Source: Myxococcales bacterium (GTDB taxonomy: Bacteria > Myxococcota_A > Bradymonadia > UBA7976 > UBA1532). From it: a stretch of DNA of 64,000 nt. Location of the stretch: NCBI GenBank assembly GCA_020633465.1, contig JACKDN010000025.1, positions 55,323 to 119,322 of the forward strand, written 5' to 3'. The position numbers were made by a program, and so were the translations under genes. The notes below the pieces were generated by a model, which saw only the letters and a list, made by a program, of their open reading frames with translations, was not told the origin of the DNA and did not search any database. Position 1 is the stretch's first letter. Each line of letters starts with the position of its first letter. This document shows, piece after piece, positions 19,965-29,826 of this stretch.

Positions 19965-21362
19965 TCAGCCCCGCAGCGCGCCTTTCTCCAGCGCCGCCAG
20001 CTCGGCCAGCAGGCGCACGTTGGCGTGGATGGCCTTGCGGAAGACGCCCAGATCCATCGACTCGTTGGGGCCGTGGGCGCTGCTCTCGGGGTCGAGCACG
20101 CCGTTGAGGATCAGCGGCAGATCGCTGAAGCGGCGGCCGAACATCGCGACGAAGGGGATCGAGCCGCCCAGGCCGACGCGCGCCAGCTTCTGGCCCCACG
20201 CCGCCTCGTAGGCGCGGTCGGCGGCCTCGAAGGCGGGGCCGCGGGGCGTGTAGAGCCAGCTCTCGCCCTCCTTGTTCGCGTTGAGCGTCACGCGGACGCC
20301 GCCGGGCGGGTTGGTGCAGGCCAGGCCGCGCAGGCGCTCGGTCATCCAGGGCGCCGTCTGGCCGGGGCCCAGGCGCACGGACAGGGTCGCGGTGGCGCGG
20401 GCGCGCAGGGCGTTCTTCTTGTCCTCGGGGCGGGGCAGCGTGGTCGCGACCACCGTGATGGCGGGCTGACGCCACAGCCACTCGGCCGCCGGGCGGCCGC
20501 GCTCGGGCAGCAGCTCGAGGCCCTCGAGCAGGGCGCCGCCGGTGCGCAGCAGCTCGGGATCGACCAGCTCGCCCGCCTCGGCGCTCCACTCGAGCGGCAC
20601 GTCGGCCAGCAGGCTGGCGTGGGGCCGCCCGTCGGCGTCGACCAGGCGCCCGATGATCTTGCACAGCGCCGTCGAGACGTCGGGCAGCATGTTGCCGAAC
20701 AGCCCCGAGTGCACGTCGCCGCCCAGCGCCTCGACCACCAGCTCGACCTCCATCAGCCCGCGCAGGCTGACGGTCAGGCCGGGCGTCTGCACCGACGGGT
20801 TCTCGCAGTCGGTCAGCACCATCACGTCGGCCGCGAAGGCCTCGGGGAAGGCGTCCATGTAGCGCTCGAGGTTGGGGCTGCCGATCTCCTCCTCGCCCTC
20901 GATCAGCAGGCGCACGTTGCAGGGCAGGCTGCCGGTCTCGGCGAACCAGGCGCGCAGGGCGGCGATGTGGCCCACCCAGCCGCCCATGTCGTCGGCGCTG
21001 CCGCGCGCGTACAGGCGGCCGTTCCGCTCGACGGCCCGGTGGGGGTCGCCGATCCACTCGGGCTCGTCCACCGGCTGCAGGTCGAAGTGGCCATAGATGA
21101 GCACGGTGGGCTTGTCCGGGCCGGCCTCGAGCCAGTGGGCGGCCACCAGGGGCAGCGCGCCGTCCAGCTCGTGGATGGCGGCCTCGAAGCCCAGGTCGGT
21201 CAGGGTGGCCTTCACCTTCTCGGCCATGCGCACGACGTCGGGCCGGTGGGCGGCCTTGCACGAGATGGCGGGGATGGTGAGGAACTCGGTCAGCTGGGCG
21301 ACGGTGGCGTCGAAGTGCGCCAGGGCGCGCTCGACGACGGCGTCGGTGCGGGGGTGGATCAT
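19965..21362 (-). CDS. M20-family dipeptidase/metallopeptidase
   Basis: 465 residues, full-length M20 (ArgE/DapE/carnosinase-type) peptidase. Zinc ligands and catalytic residues are present in order: YGHFDLQP, RGSADDMGG (bridging Asp), EGEEEIGSPN (catalytic Glu and ligand), DCENPS, and near the C-terminus the HGPNESMDL ligand segment. The lid/dimerisation domain sits in the middle. It is cytoplasmic, with no signal peptide. It begins 13 bp after the stop of the SRAP gene, so the two form an operon; peptide turnover is the likely role. Confidence 0.92.
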   Translation of the reverse strand: MIHPRTDAVVERALAHFDATVAQLTEFLTIPAISCKAAHRPDVVRMAEKVKATLTDLGFEAAIHELDGALPLVAAHWLEAGPDKPTVLIYGHFDLQPVDEPEWIGDPHRAVERNGRLYARGSADDMGGWVGHIAALRAWFAETGSLPCNVRLLIEGEEEIGSPNLERYMDAFPEAFAADVMVLTDCENPSVQTPGLTVSLRGLMEVELVVEALGGDVHSGLFGNMLPDVSTALCKIIGRLVDADGRPHASLLADVPLEWSAEAGELVDPELLRTGGALLEGLELLPERGRPAAEWLWRQPAITVVATTLPRPEDKKNALRARATATLSVRLGPGQTAPWMTERLRGLACTNPPGGVRVTLNANKEGESWLYTPRGPAFEAADRAYEAAWGQKLARVGLGGSIPFVAMFGRRFSDLPLILNGVLDPESSAHGPNESMDLGVFRKAIHANVRLLAELAALEKGALRG

Positions 21363-21375
21363 CGGGGACGCTCGC

Positions 21376-22089
21376 TCAAAACAGCTCGGGTTGTTCGGGC
21401 GCGACCGGATGTTCGGCCGGCGCCAGGCACTCGGGATCGTCGTTCTGCGCGTTGTTCACGCGGGTGCTGACCGCCTGCAGCTCGAAGGGGGCCGGCGGCT
21501 TCGAGGCCAGGAGCTCCTGCACGACCTCGGGCGGCGACGCGGGATCGAGCCACGCGCCGAACGCGTCCGGCGCGACGATCAGGGGCATGCGGTCGTGCAG
21601 CTGGTCGAGGAAGCCCGTCGAGTCGACGGTCAGCACGGCGAAGGTGTCCACCGGCGGCCCGTCCGCGCGCCGCCACGTGCTCCAGATGCCCGCGATGGCC
21701 AGCATGTCGTGATCGGGCAGCGTGATGAAGAACGGCAGCTTGGTCTTGCCCTCGCGCCGCCACTCGAAGAAGCCGTCCGCCGGCACCAGACACCGCCGCC
21801 GCGCCAGCGCCGCGCGGAACATCGCCTTCTCGCCCGCCGACTCGGCCCGCGCGTTGATCGGCCGGTGCACCTTCTGCTTGCCCGGGTGGTCCCACGGCGG
21901 CGAGAAGCCCCACGTCAACCAGCGCAGCCGCCGCGCCCCGTCGCCCTCCACCCGCGCCACCGCCAACGGCTGACTCGGCGCCGCGTTGTAATGCGGCCGC
22001 GCCGCCGCGCGGTCGTCATCGTCCGCCGTCGCCTCGAGGAAGGCCTCGACCTCCTCCACCTTCTTCGTCTGGGCAAACCGTCCGCACAT
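21376..22089 (-). CDS. SRAP (HMCES/YedK-type) abasic-site protein
   Basis: 237 residues starting at the ATG that puts Cys at position 2 (MCGRFAQ), which is required because Cys2 forms the thiazolidine cross-link to abasic sites in single-stranded DNA. Other family marks are PHYNAAPSQPLAV, INARAE, RRCLVPADGFFEW (with the active-site Glu), FAVLTV and LHDRMPLIV. The upstream frame extension to 22218 is rejected because it would bury Cys2. It is first gene of an operon with the M20 peptidase. Confidence 0.95.
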   Translation of the reverse strand: MCGRFAQTKKVEEVEAFLEATADDDDRAAARPHYNAAPSQPLAVARVEGDGARRLRWLTWGFSPPWDHPGKQKVHRPINARAESAGEKAMFRAALARRRCLVPADGFFEWRREGKTKLPFFITLPDHDMLAIAGIWSTWRRADGPPVDTFAVLTVDSTGFLDQLHDRMPLIVAPDAFGAWLDPASPPEVVQELLASKPPAPFELQAVSTRVNNAQNDDPECLAPAEHPVAPEQPELF

Positions 22090-22189
22090 GGCGCGGCAGC
22101 ATACCACCGCCCGCCCGCCCCGTGGGCGCCACGTGCGCACCCGGGGCGCCGTGCCGGTTGGCGCGCGCGTCAGCCAAAAACTGAAAAAA

Positions 22190-22655
22190 GGAGGCCAATT
22201 CGTCCGTTTGTTTGGCACGACCCCAAGCTCTGTTGCCTAGCGTGTCCAGAAGGCGAGCAGTTCACGGAGCACCCAAGCGAAGCCACAGCCGAGCGCGACG
22301 ACGAGCAACAGGAACCAGTGAAGGCCGACCCAGCCGAAGAACCCCTCGGCGGACTCGGCATGATCAGCCGCCCCCCTGCATCGGTCAGCCGCTCGACGGG
22401 CCCCTCGTCTCGGCCATGGCCGCTCACCTGCCCACTGATGCCATCTCCGGCCGACGGTGCCCCGGCCGAACGTCGAGATCTTTGAAGTCGGGTTGCAGCG
22501 CCATCCTGACTGATGCTCGATGCCACGTCGCTCCAACCGGCCGACGAGGGTGCACCCGGTGGCCGGCACTCTACCACAGACGGAGCGAGGGCCCGCTGGG
22601 CGCCCGAGCCCCCGGCCATCGGGGTCGTGCCATACTAACAAACTTAATGGCCTAC
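22190..22655. mobile_element. Candidate MITE-like element with 35-bp terminal inverted repeats
   Basis: The left end (22190-22224) and the reverse complement of the right end (22621-22655) share 27 of 35 bases, with a perfect inner TGGCACGACCCC and a shared AGGCCA; A-rich similarity continues ~15 bases outward. The 396-bp interior holds no gene I trust. The minus strand ends in a hydrophobic stretch (HWFLLLVVALGCGF, AWVLRELLAFW) before a stop at about 22239, possibly a gene fragment. No target duplication is evident. It fills the divergent 720-bp gap (22090-22810) between the SRAP and M17 genes. Confidence 0.5.
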
Positions 22656-22810
22656 TTTTCTACTTTTCCCTACCCCGCCGCCCTCGCAACGCGGCCACCC
22701 CGCGGCCGCCCCGCTTCTTCCCGCATCTTCGCTCCAACCCCTCCCCGCCCCCCTGGCGGCGGGGCCGCCGCTGGCCTACAACGTTGCCGAACCCCACGCG
22801 TGGAGTCCCC

Positions 22811-24193
<1,383 letters not shown>

Positions 24194-24296
24194 CGGCGCC
24201 GCCCCCCCTCTCAAGCCCCACGCCCTCGACACCGTTCTGGTTCGAGTCGGCCCGCGCGGGCCGGCGCCTCGCAGAGAGCCGGGCCCGCCCCGGCAT

Positions 24297-26534
24297 GTGC
24301 CAGGGGGCCACGTGCACTCGAGTCCGGACGTCGTCGCCCCCCCCGCCTGGCCGCTCGATCCCTCGCCCGCGCCGTCCCGCCGCGCCCTGGTCGCCGTGCA
24401 CGTCGCCGCCTTCGCCGCGATGAGCCTCCTCTTCCCCCGCGTCGGCGCCCCGGCCGCCCTCGTCGGCGTCCTCGCCATCCTCTTCACCGCCGTCCGCTCG
24501 GGCGCCCTGTACGGCGCCGCGTCGGCCCTCGTCGTCTCGGCGGGCCAGCTCCTCGTCCTGTTCCTGCTCACCCCGCCCCTGCTCGAGCGCATCGTCGGCG
24601 AGTGGCGCGGCATGGGCACCCTGCTGTTCGTCGGCCTCGGCGTCCTCGTCGGGCGCGTCACCGATCTGCGCCGCGAGGCCGATCGCCGCGCCGCCGATCT
24701 CGACGCCGCCCTCGCCGAGCTCCAGCGCAGCCGCGCCGGCCTCGAGGCCCTCTTCGAGCACGTCGACACCGCCTTCTGGGTGCTCGACCCCGATCTCCGC
24801 CTGCGCACCTCGAACCGCCGCTTCCAGGACGACTGGCGGCGCCTCTACGGCCGCGCCCTCCAGCCCGGCGACCGTCCGGTCCGCCGCGGCCGCCACGCCC
24901 GCAGCTGGGCCGAACAGTACGCCCGCGCCCTGGCCGGCGAGGTCGTCTTCGCCGAGTTTCACGACCCCGACCACGATCCCCCGCTGCACTTCGACGTCAC
25001 CCTCAGCCCCATCCGCCTGCCCGACGGCACCGTCGACGGCGTCATGGGGTTCGCCCGCGACGTCGCCCCCCGCGAGCGCGCCGAAGCCCGCTACCGCGCG
25101 CTGGTCGAGGGCGCCCCCGACGCCATCCTGGTGTGCCGCCGTGGCGTCATCGTCTCGGCCAACCCCGCCGCCGTCGCGCTCTTCGAGGCCGCCGACGACG
25201 CCGGGCTGCTCGGCCGCCTGCTCGACGACCTCGCCCCCCTCGACGACGCCTCGCAGCGCCCCGTCCGACCCGGCACCCGCTGCCGCCGCGTCGAGCGCCC
25301 CGACGACCCGCCCGTCCGCCTCGAGGCCGCCGACGTCGACCTGGGCGAGGGCGCCACGCTCACCTTCCTGAGCGACGTCAGCGAGCGCGACGCCCTCGAG
25401 GCCCGCCTGCGCCTGACCGACCGCCTCGCCACCGTCGGCACCCTGGCCGCCGGCGTCGCCCACCAGATCAACAACCCCCTCGCCTACCTCACCGCCAACC
25501 TCGACTGGCTGGACGACGAGCTCGACCGCCTGCAGGGCCGCTTCGCCGCCGACGAGCACGCCGAGCTGGGCGCGGTCGTCGACGAGATGCGCGACGGCGC
25601 CGCCCGCGTGGGCCAGATCGTCCGTGATCTCGCGTTGTTCGCGCGCCCCGACGCGGAGGGCGCCGCCGCCGTCGACCTGCACGCCCTGCTCGACCGCACC
25701 CTCACCTTGATGGGGTCGCGGCTGCGCCCGGGCACCGAGGTCGTGCGCGCCTACGCCGCAAAGCGCCGACCCTGGTGCAACGAAGGCCGGCTGGCGCACG
25801 TGCTGCTGAACCTGCTGGTCAACGCCGCCGACTCGGCGCGCGACGACGGACGCGCCCACCGGCTGTCCGTGCGGACCACCGATCAGCCCGACGGCGGCGT
25901 GCGCGTGGTCGTGGCCGACACCGGCGTCGGCATCGCGCCCGACCTGCTGCCGCGCGTGTGCGAGCCCTTCTTCCGCGGCCGCCGCGACGGCGGCGGGGCC
26001 GGGCTGGGCCTGTCGATCGGGCACGCCCTGGTCGACGCGATGGGCGGCACCCTCACCCTCTCGAGCACGGTCGACGAGGGCACCGAGGTCGTCGTCGACC
26101 TCCCGGCCGCCCCGACCTCGGACGATCCCACGGGCGCCCCGCCCGCGGCCGACCGCCCCTTGAAGATCCTGGCCATCGACGACGAGCCGCTCGTCCTGCG
26201 CGCCCTCGTGCGCGGTCTGCGCGAGCACGGCGTCACCCCGTTCGACGATCCGCGGCGCGGCCTGCAAGCGGCCCTGACCCAGCCCTTCGACGTGTTGCTG
26301 TGCGACGCCAACATGCCGCGCGTCGACGGCCTGGCCATCTACGCGGCCCTCGAGGCCGCCCGCCCCTCCCACGCCGCCCGCCTGGTGTTGATGACCGGCG
26401 GCGCCCTCAACGACGCCGACGCGCAACGGCTGGCCGCGTGCCCGGCGCCGGTGCTGACCAAGCCCTTCGACAACGAGACCCTGCGCGCGGCGCTGCGCGC
26501 GGTGGCGGCCGCCGCTCAACCCCGCGACAGGTAG
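24297..26534 (+). CDS. Membrane hybrid histidine kinase (PAS-PAS-HisKA-HATPase-receiver)
   Basis: 745 residues if the GTG at 24297 is used; GTG at 24312, preceded by a G-run, is an alternative. Three to four membrane helices occupy ~30-125. A PAS domain follows at ~145-265, a second PAS-like region at ~268-365, and the phospho-acceptor His389 in GVAHQINNPLAYL. The ATPase domain has VADTGVGIAPD and GAGLGLSIGHALVDAMGGTL. A linker leads to a receiver domain with Asp670 (LLCDANMP) and Lys in LTKPFD. It signals to an unknown partner; no separate response regulator is adjacent. The last 19 bp overlap the convergent TetR gene. Confidence 0.92.
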   Translation: MPGGHVHSSPDVVAPPAWPLDPSPAPSRRALVAVHVAAFAAMSLLFPRVGAPAALVGVLAILFTAVRSGALYGAASALVVSAGQLLVLFLLTPPLLERIVGEWRGMGTLLFVGLGVLVGRVTDLRREADRRAADLDAALAELQRSRAGLEALFEHVDTAFWVLDPDLRLRTSNRRFQDDWRRLYGRALQPGDRPVRRGRHARSWAEQYARALAGEVVFAEFHDPDHDPPLHFDVTLSPIRLPDGTVDGVMGFARDVAPRERAEARYRALVEGAPDAILVCRRGVIVSANPAAVALFEAADDAGLLGRLLDDLAPLDDASQRPVRPGTRCRRVERPDDPPVRLEAADVDLGEGATLTFLSDVSERDALEARLRLTDRLATVGTLAAGVAHQINNPLAYLTANLDWLDDELDRLQGRFAADEHAELGAVVDEMRDGAARVGQIVRDLALFARPDAEGAAAVDLHALLDRTLTLMGSRLRPGTEVVRAYAAKRRPWCNEGRLAHVLLNLLVNAADSARDDGRAHRLSVRTTDQPDGGVRVVVADTGVGIAPDLLPRVCEPFFRGRRDGGGAGLGLSIGHALVDAMGGTLTLSSTVDEGTEVVVDLPAAPTSDDPTGAPPAADRPLKILAIDDEPLVLRALVRGLREHGVTPFDDPRRGLQAALTQPFDVLLCDANMPRVDGLAIYAALEAARPSHAARLVLMTGGALNDADAQRLAACPAPVLTKPFDNETLRAALRAVAAAAQPRDR

Positions 26535-27121
26535 CCCACGACCAGCGCGGTGGCCTCGTCGACGAAGGCCGTGTCCTCGACGAACGCCGGGCCGCGCAGC
26601 ACCGCCGCGTGCACCAGGGGCTGCAGCGTCCGCATCAGCACCCACGCGGCCAGCTCCAGATCCGGCGGGCGCAGATCGGCGCGCCGCCGCGCCATGTACC
26701 CCGCGATCAACGGCACCGCGAAGGCGTCGAACGCGTCGCGTTGCGCCTGCACCCCCAGCCGCGGCACCGACTCCAGTACGGCCTGGTGCAGCTGCGGGTT
26801 GCGCCGGTGGCCTTCCATCACCGCGTCGATCAGCGCCCGGGCGGCGACCGGCACCGGCGCGTCCGCGACCGCCGCCAGCCGCTCGGCGAACAGCGCGCGC
26901 ATGCGCTCGAAGTGCCGATCGACCAGCGCGCCGATCAGCGCCTCCTTGTTGGGGAAGTACTGGTACAGCGAGCCCACGCTCACCCCGGCGACCTTGGCGA
27001 CGCGGTTCGTGGTCGCCTTCTCGTAGCCGTGCTGGGCCAGAACGCGAGCGGTGGCCTCGACGATCGCCTCGACGGTCGCGCGCGACCGCGCCTGGCGTGG
27101 GCGCTTGCGGGGTCGCTCCAC
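26516..27121 (-). CDS. TetR/AcrR-family transcriptional repressor
   Basis: 201 residues from the GTG at 27121, preceded by GGAGG at a good distance. The longer frame (ATG 27166) would run through the operator and lacks a ribosome site. The N-terminal HTH is textbook TetR (ATARVLAQHGYEKATTNRVAKVAG, then VSVGSLYQYFPNKEALIGALV); the rest is the helical ligand domain. It is divergent from the hydroxylase-like gene at 27204, with a 9-bp-arm palindrome between them, so it most likely represses that gene and itself, with lipid or fatty-acyl ligand as a guess. Confidence 0.92.
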   Translation of the reverse strand: MERPRKRPRQARSRATVEAIVEATARVLAQHGYEKATTNRVAKVAGVSVGSLYQYFPNKEALIGALVDRHFERMRALFAERLAAVADAPVPVAARALIDAVMEGHRRNPQLHQAVLESVPRLGVQAQRDAFDAFAVPLIAGYMARRRADLRPPDLELAAWVLMRTLQPLVHAAVLRGPAFVEDTAFVDEATALVVGYLSRG

Positions 27122-27131
27122 GGGGCCCTCC

Positions 27132-27168
27132 GAATGCGAGTCGACAACGCGACGAATTGCTCGCATTC
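27132..27168. promoter_or_regulatory. TetR operator candidate, GAATGCGAG-N19-CTCGCATTC
   Basis: Perfect 9-bp inverted arms (27132-27140 and 27160-27168) centred between the TetR start (27121) and the divergent gene start (27204). Position and symmetry fit a dimeric TetR repressor site controlling both genes. Confidence 0.7.
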
Positions 27169-27203
27169 TATGAGCATCTCGTTGAGCCACAAGGGTATTT
27201 TCG

Positions 27204-27788
27204 ATGGTCGCGCATCTGATGGCCGCGCTGCTCGGCGGCGCCACCTGGACCCTCGCCGAGTACCTGATGCACCGCTTCGACGGCCACGAGATGAAGGGCC
27301 GCACCCACTTCTCGCGGCAGCACCTGAAGCACCACGCCGACATCCTCTGGTTCGCGCCCACCGTCGAGAAGGTGCGCGCGGCGGCCGTGGTGGGGCCCGT
27401 GCTCGGCGGCCTCGGCTGGTGGGCGGTCGGCGCGCCCGGCCTCACCTTCGCCGCCGGCTTCCTGGCCGTCTACGCGGCGTACGAGGTGCTGCACCGCCGC
27501 ATCCACACCCACGCGCCGCGCACCGCCTACGGTCGCTGGGCGTGCCGCCACCACCTGTACCACCACTTCAAGAGCCCCCGGGCGAACCACGGCGTCACGG
27601 TGCCGGTGTGGGACTGGGTGTTCCGTACGCTCGAGCCGGTGGGCCAGCTGAAGGTGCCGGCCAAGCAGGTCATGCCCTGGCTGCTCGACGCCGACGGCGA
27701 GGTGAGGGCCGCGTTCCGCGCCGACTACGTGGTCGCCGCGCGGCGCGCGCCCCGGCGCCCGGCCGAGGACGTCCGCGCCGCCGCCTGA
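27204..27788 (+). CDS. Fatty-acid hydroxylase / sterol-desaturase superfamily membrane protein
   Basis: 194 residues. The His-rich di-iron motifs of the family are present in order: EYLMHRFDGH, HFSRQHLKHHAD, YEVLHRRIHTHAP and CRHHLYHHFKSPRANHG, interleaved with hydrophobic helices. Members hydroxylate or desaturate lipids at the cytoplasmic membrane. The start follows AAGGG. It lies under the TetR operator at 27132-27168, so it is probably derepressed by the regulator's ligand. Confidence 0.88.
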   Translation: MVAHLMAALLGGATWTLAEYLMHRFDGHEMKGRTHFSRQHLKHHADILWFAPTVEKVRAAAVVGPVLGGLGWWAVGAPGLTFAAGFLAVYAAYEVLHRRIHTHAPRTAYGRWACRHHLYHHFKSPRANHGVTVPVWDWVFRTLEPVGQLKVPAKQVMPWLLDADGEVRAAFRADYVVAARRAPRRPAEDVRAAA

Positions 27789-27800
27789 TCGCCCCGCGGA

Positions 27801-28613
27801 TCAGTCGTCGTCGGCCAGGGCGGTCGCCAGATCCGCCAGCACCCGCGGGGGCGGCCCGCCCGCGCCCCGCGCGCTGGCGCCCGCGAGCGCCGTCACCACG
27901 GCGGTGGGCTCGTCCGCCCGTCGCACGCAGTCGCTGGCCCCGGCCCGGAGCGCCTCGACGTCCAGCGCCGCGACCTCGCCCGCCCACCGCACCACGATCG
28001 GCACCTCGGGAGCCACGGCGCGCAGGCGCCGGACGGCGTCGACCACCTCGGCGGGCGGCGCGTCGACGTCCAGCAGGACCACGTCGATGGTGTCGCCGCG
28101 CAGGTGCGCCGCGGCGTCGGCCGTCTCGTCGACGCGCGTCACGTCGAGGGGCGCCCCGGCGTCGCCGGCGAGCGGATCACCCTCGGCGGCTCCGATGCGC
28201 AGCACGCGCAGCGCCTGGCCCGCCTCGAGGTAGCGCATCAGCGCCCACGCGTCGCGCGGCGACAGCGCCTGGAAGGCCAGGCCGACCTCGACGACGCCGC
28301 GCGGCAGCTCCTCGCACCAGCGCACCTCGACCTGCAGATCGGCCAGATGACCGGGGGGATCGAGCGGCATCCGCAGGCGCCCGGGGCCCAGCGACACCAC
28401 GCCCCCGTCCAGGTGGCAGCGCGCGCCGCCGACGCTGAGATCCTCCACCACCACGGCCCGCGGGCCCCCGTCCACGTCCAGGACGCCGGGCAGCACCCGC
28501 CGCCGCCGCTCGAAGCGACGCACCTGGTCGAAGGGCGAGGGCGCCCTCGCGCTCGACGCGTCGACGGGCGACAGCAGGGCCGCCAGCTCGTCGGGGGAGA
28601 GGATTTCTGCCAT
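27801..28613 (-). CDS. PilZ + receiver-like protein with FliM-type N-terminal motif
   Basis: 270 residues in three parts. Residues 3-15 (EILSPDELAALLS) match the CheY-binding N-terminal peptide of FliM (family pattern LSQ-E-IDALL). Residues ~28-135 are a PilZ domain with an RRFERRRR box and EDLSVGG, the two motifs that bind cyclic di-GMP. Residues ~140-255 are receiver-like (VVLLDVDAP with a candidate phospho-Asp, then PIVVRWAGE, AGASDCVRR). It is convergent with the hydroxylase-like gene. A c-di-GMP-dependent adaptor for motility or polarity is a reasonable inference; the FliM-like peptide suggests docking to a CheY-type protein. Confidence 0.82.
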   Translation of the reverse strand: MAEILSPDELAALLSPVDASSARAPSPFDQVRRFERRRRVLPGVLDVDGGPRAVVVEDLSVGGARCHLDGGVVSLGPGRLRMPLDPPGHLADLQVEVRWCEELPRGVVEVGLAFQALSPRDAWALMRYLEAGQALRVLRIGAAEGDPLAGDAGAPLDVTRVDETADAAAHLRGDTIDVVLLDVDAPPAEVVDAVRRLRAVAPEVPIVVRWAGEVAALDVEALRAGASDCVRRADEPTAVVTALAGASARGAGGPPPRVLADLATALADDD

Positions 28614-28687
28614 ACCTCACAGGTTGACGGCGTTCGTGCCCCGGTTCAACTCCGAGCGCCGCGTCGCCTGTTCCGGGGGGCAGGACG

Positions 28688-29188
28688 CTACAGGTCCACG
28701 CGCCCGTGGCTGCCCGCGCGATCCGGATCGACCCGCTCGTCCTTCATCAACGCGCGCGCCGTCTCGAAGACGAAGCGGACGCCGTCCATGCCGGACGCGT
28801 CCCAGTACTCGCCCTCGACCCCGCGCACCCGAATCAGCACGGCGTCCGATCCCTCGGGCCCGTCGGGGAACCACGCGTCCCACGCCTTGCTCCACAGCGC
28901 CTCGAGGCGCTCGGGATCGTCCACCACCGTCGCGCTGCCGCGCACGCTGGCCTGCCGCGTACGCCCCTGCATGGTCACCAGCACGCGCGGATCCGCCTCG
29001 ATTTCGGCGATCTTGCCGCTGTCCCGGCTGGTCACGAACCACAGATCGCCCTCGGGGGTGAGATCGGCGATCACCATCGGTCGCGCGTGGGGGACGTGCC
29101 CCCCGTCCTGCGTCACCAGCATCGCGTTGCTGAAGTCGCCGATGATGTCGTGCAGGGTCTCGAGGTCCTCGTTTCGCTGCGTCTGCAT
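28688..29188 (-). CDS. Pyridoxamine 5'-phosphate oxidase-like flavin-fold protein (general stress protein 26 type)
   Basis: 166 residues with the split-barrel FMN-binding fold: LETLHDIIGDFSNAMLVTQD, ARPMVIADL, GDLWFVTSRDSGKIAEI, ASVRGSATVVDDPERL and a C-terminal strand VRFVFETARALM. Family members bind FMN or F420 and act as oxidoreductases under stress. The ATG at 29188 follows GAGAGGAG. The 155-bp stretch between it and the lipoprotein at 29344 is G/C-rich with no gene. Confidence 0.88.
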   Translation of the reverse strand: MQTQRNEDLETLHDIIGDFSNAMLVTQDGGHVPHARPMVIADLTPEGDLWFVTSRDSGKIAEIEADPRVLVTMQGRTRQASVRGSATVVDDPERLEALWSKAWDAWFPDGPEGSDAVLIRVRGVEGEYWDASGMDGVRFVFETARALMKDERVDPDRAGSHGRVDL

Positions 29189-29343
29189 GGTGCTCCTCTC
29201 GCTCGGGGCGGCCGGCAGGGCCGCCGTCGGCGCACCCGCGGTGCAGACCCCGTGCCCGCGGCCCAGCGCCGCCCCGCGGCGCCGCGGTGGGGATCGCCGC
29301 CCCGGCCCGCCGCCGCGCCGGGGCCGCCCACCCCCGCGCCCAC

Positions 29344-29826
29344 CTACTCGAGGATCGAAGGCCGCGCGCGCTTCCACGCCGCGCTCGTCAGCAGCCAGTC
29401 GCCGCCCACCCGCGCGAACCCGAACTTCACCTCGAACAGATCGGCGCTGGCGTTGGCCAGATCGCTCAGCCCGCCCACCGGCGTCGCGGCCACGCCGGCC
29501 GTCAGCTCGACCTCGGCCGTGTCGGGATCGATCAGCCGAACCGACTCGATGCGCTGCGCGATGTGCACCGACTTGCGGCGCAGGAAGTGGAACTGCAGCA
29601 TCGCCACCAGCTTTTGGCGGTCGTTGCCGTCCTGTCCGCGGAACTGCTCGGCCACCAGGTCCTTGATCTGCCCCAGGTCGCGGGCCTCGGCCGCCTCCTC
29701 GAGCGCGACGACGGCCGCCCGCACCTGCGCCTCGGGATCGTCGGGCTTCTTCGAGCACCCCGCGATCAGCAGGGTCAGGGCCAGGGCGCCCACGGGCGCG
29801 GACGAGCGGAGGGGGGTGCGGCGCAT
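29344..29826 (-). CDS. Small lipoprotein, NTF2/SnoaL-like fold likely
   Basis: 160 residues. Lipoprotein signal with lipobox LIAGC at ~19-23 and lysines after the Cys. The mature part (AVVALEEAAEARDLGQIKDLVAEQF, TAEVELTAGVAA, FEVKFGFARVGGDWLLTSAAWK) has the helix-plus-sheet layout of NTF2-like proteins, which often bind small ligands. Its start codon shares bases with that of the divergent EamA gene, so one of the two annotated starts is probably wrong. Confidence 0.8.
   Translation of the reverse strand: MRRTPLRSSAPVGALALTLLIAGCSKKPDDPEAQVRAAVVALEEAAEARDLGQIKDLVAEQFRGQDGNDRQKLVAMLQFHFLRRKSVHIAQRIESVRLIDPDTAEVELTAGVAATPVGGLSDLANASADLFEVKFGFARVGGDWLLTSAAWKRARPSILE

Noticed and set aside
22090..22218. 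N-terminal extension of the SRAP protein
   Set aside because: SRAP chemistry needs Cys at position 2, which only the start at 22089 provides.
22237..22641. 134-residue minus-strand gene inside the inverted-repeat element
   Set aside because: Only the last ~30 residues look protein-like (hydrophobic); the rest is Arg-rich shadow with no ribosome site, so I treat it as a possible fragment only.
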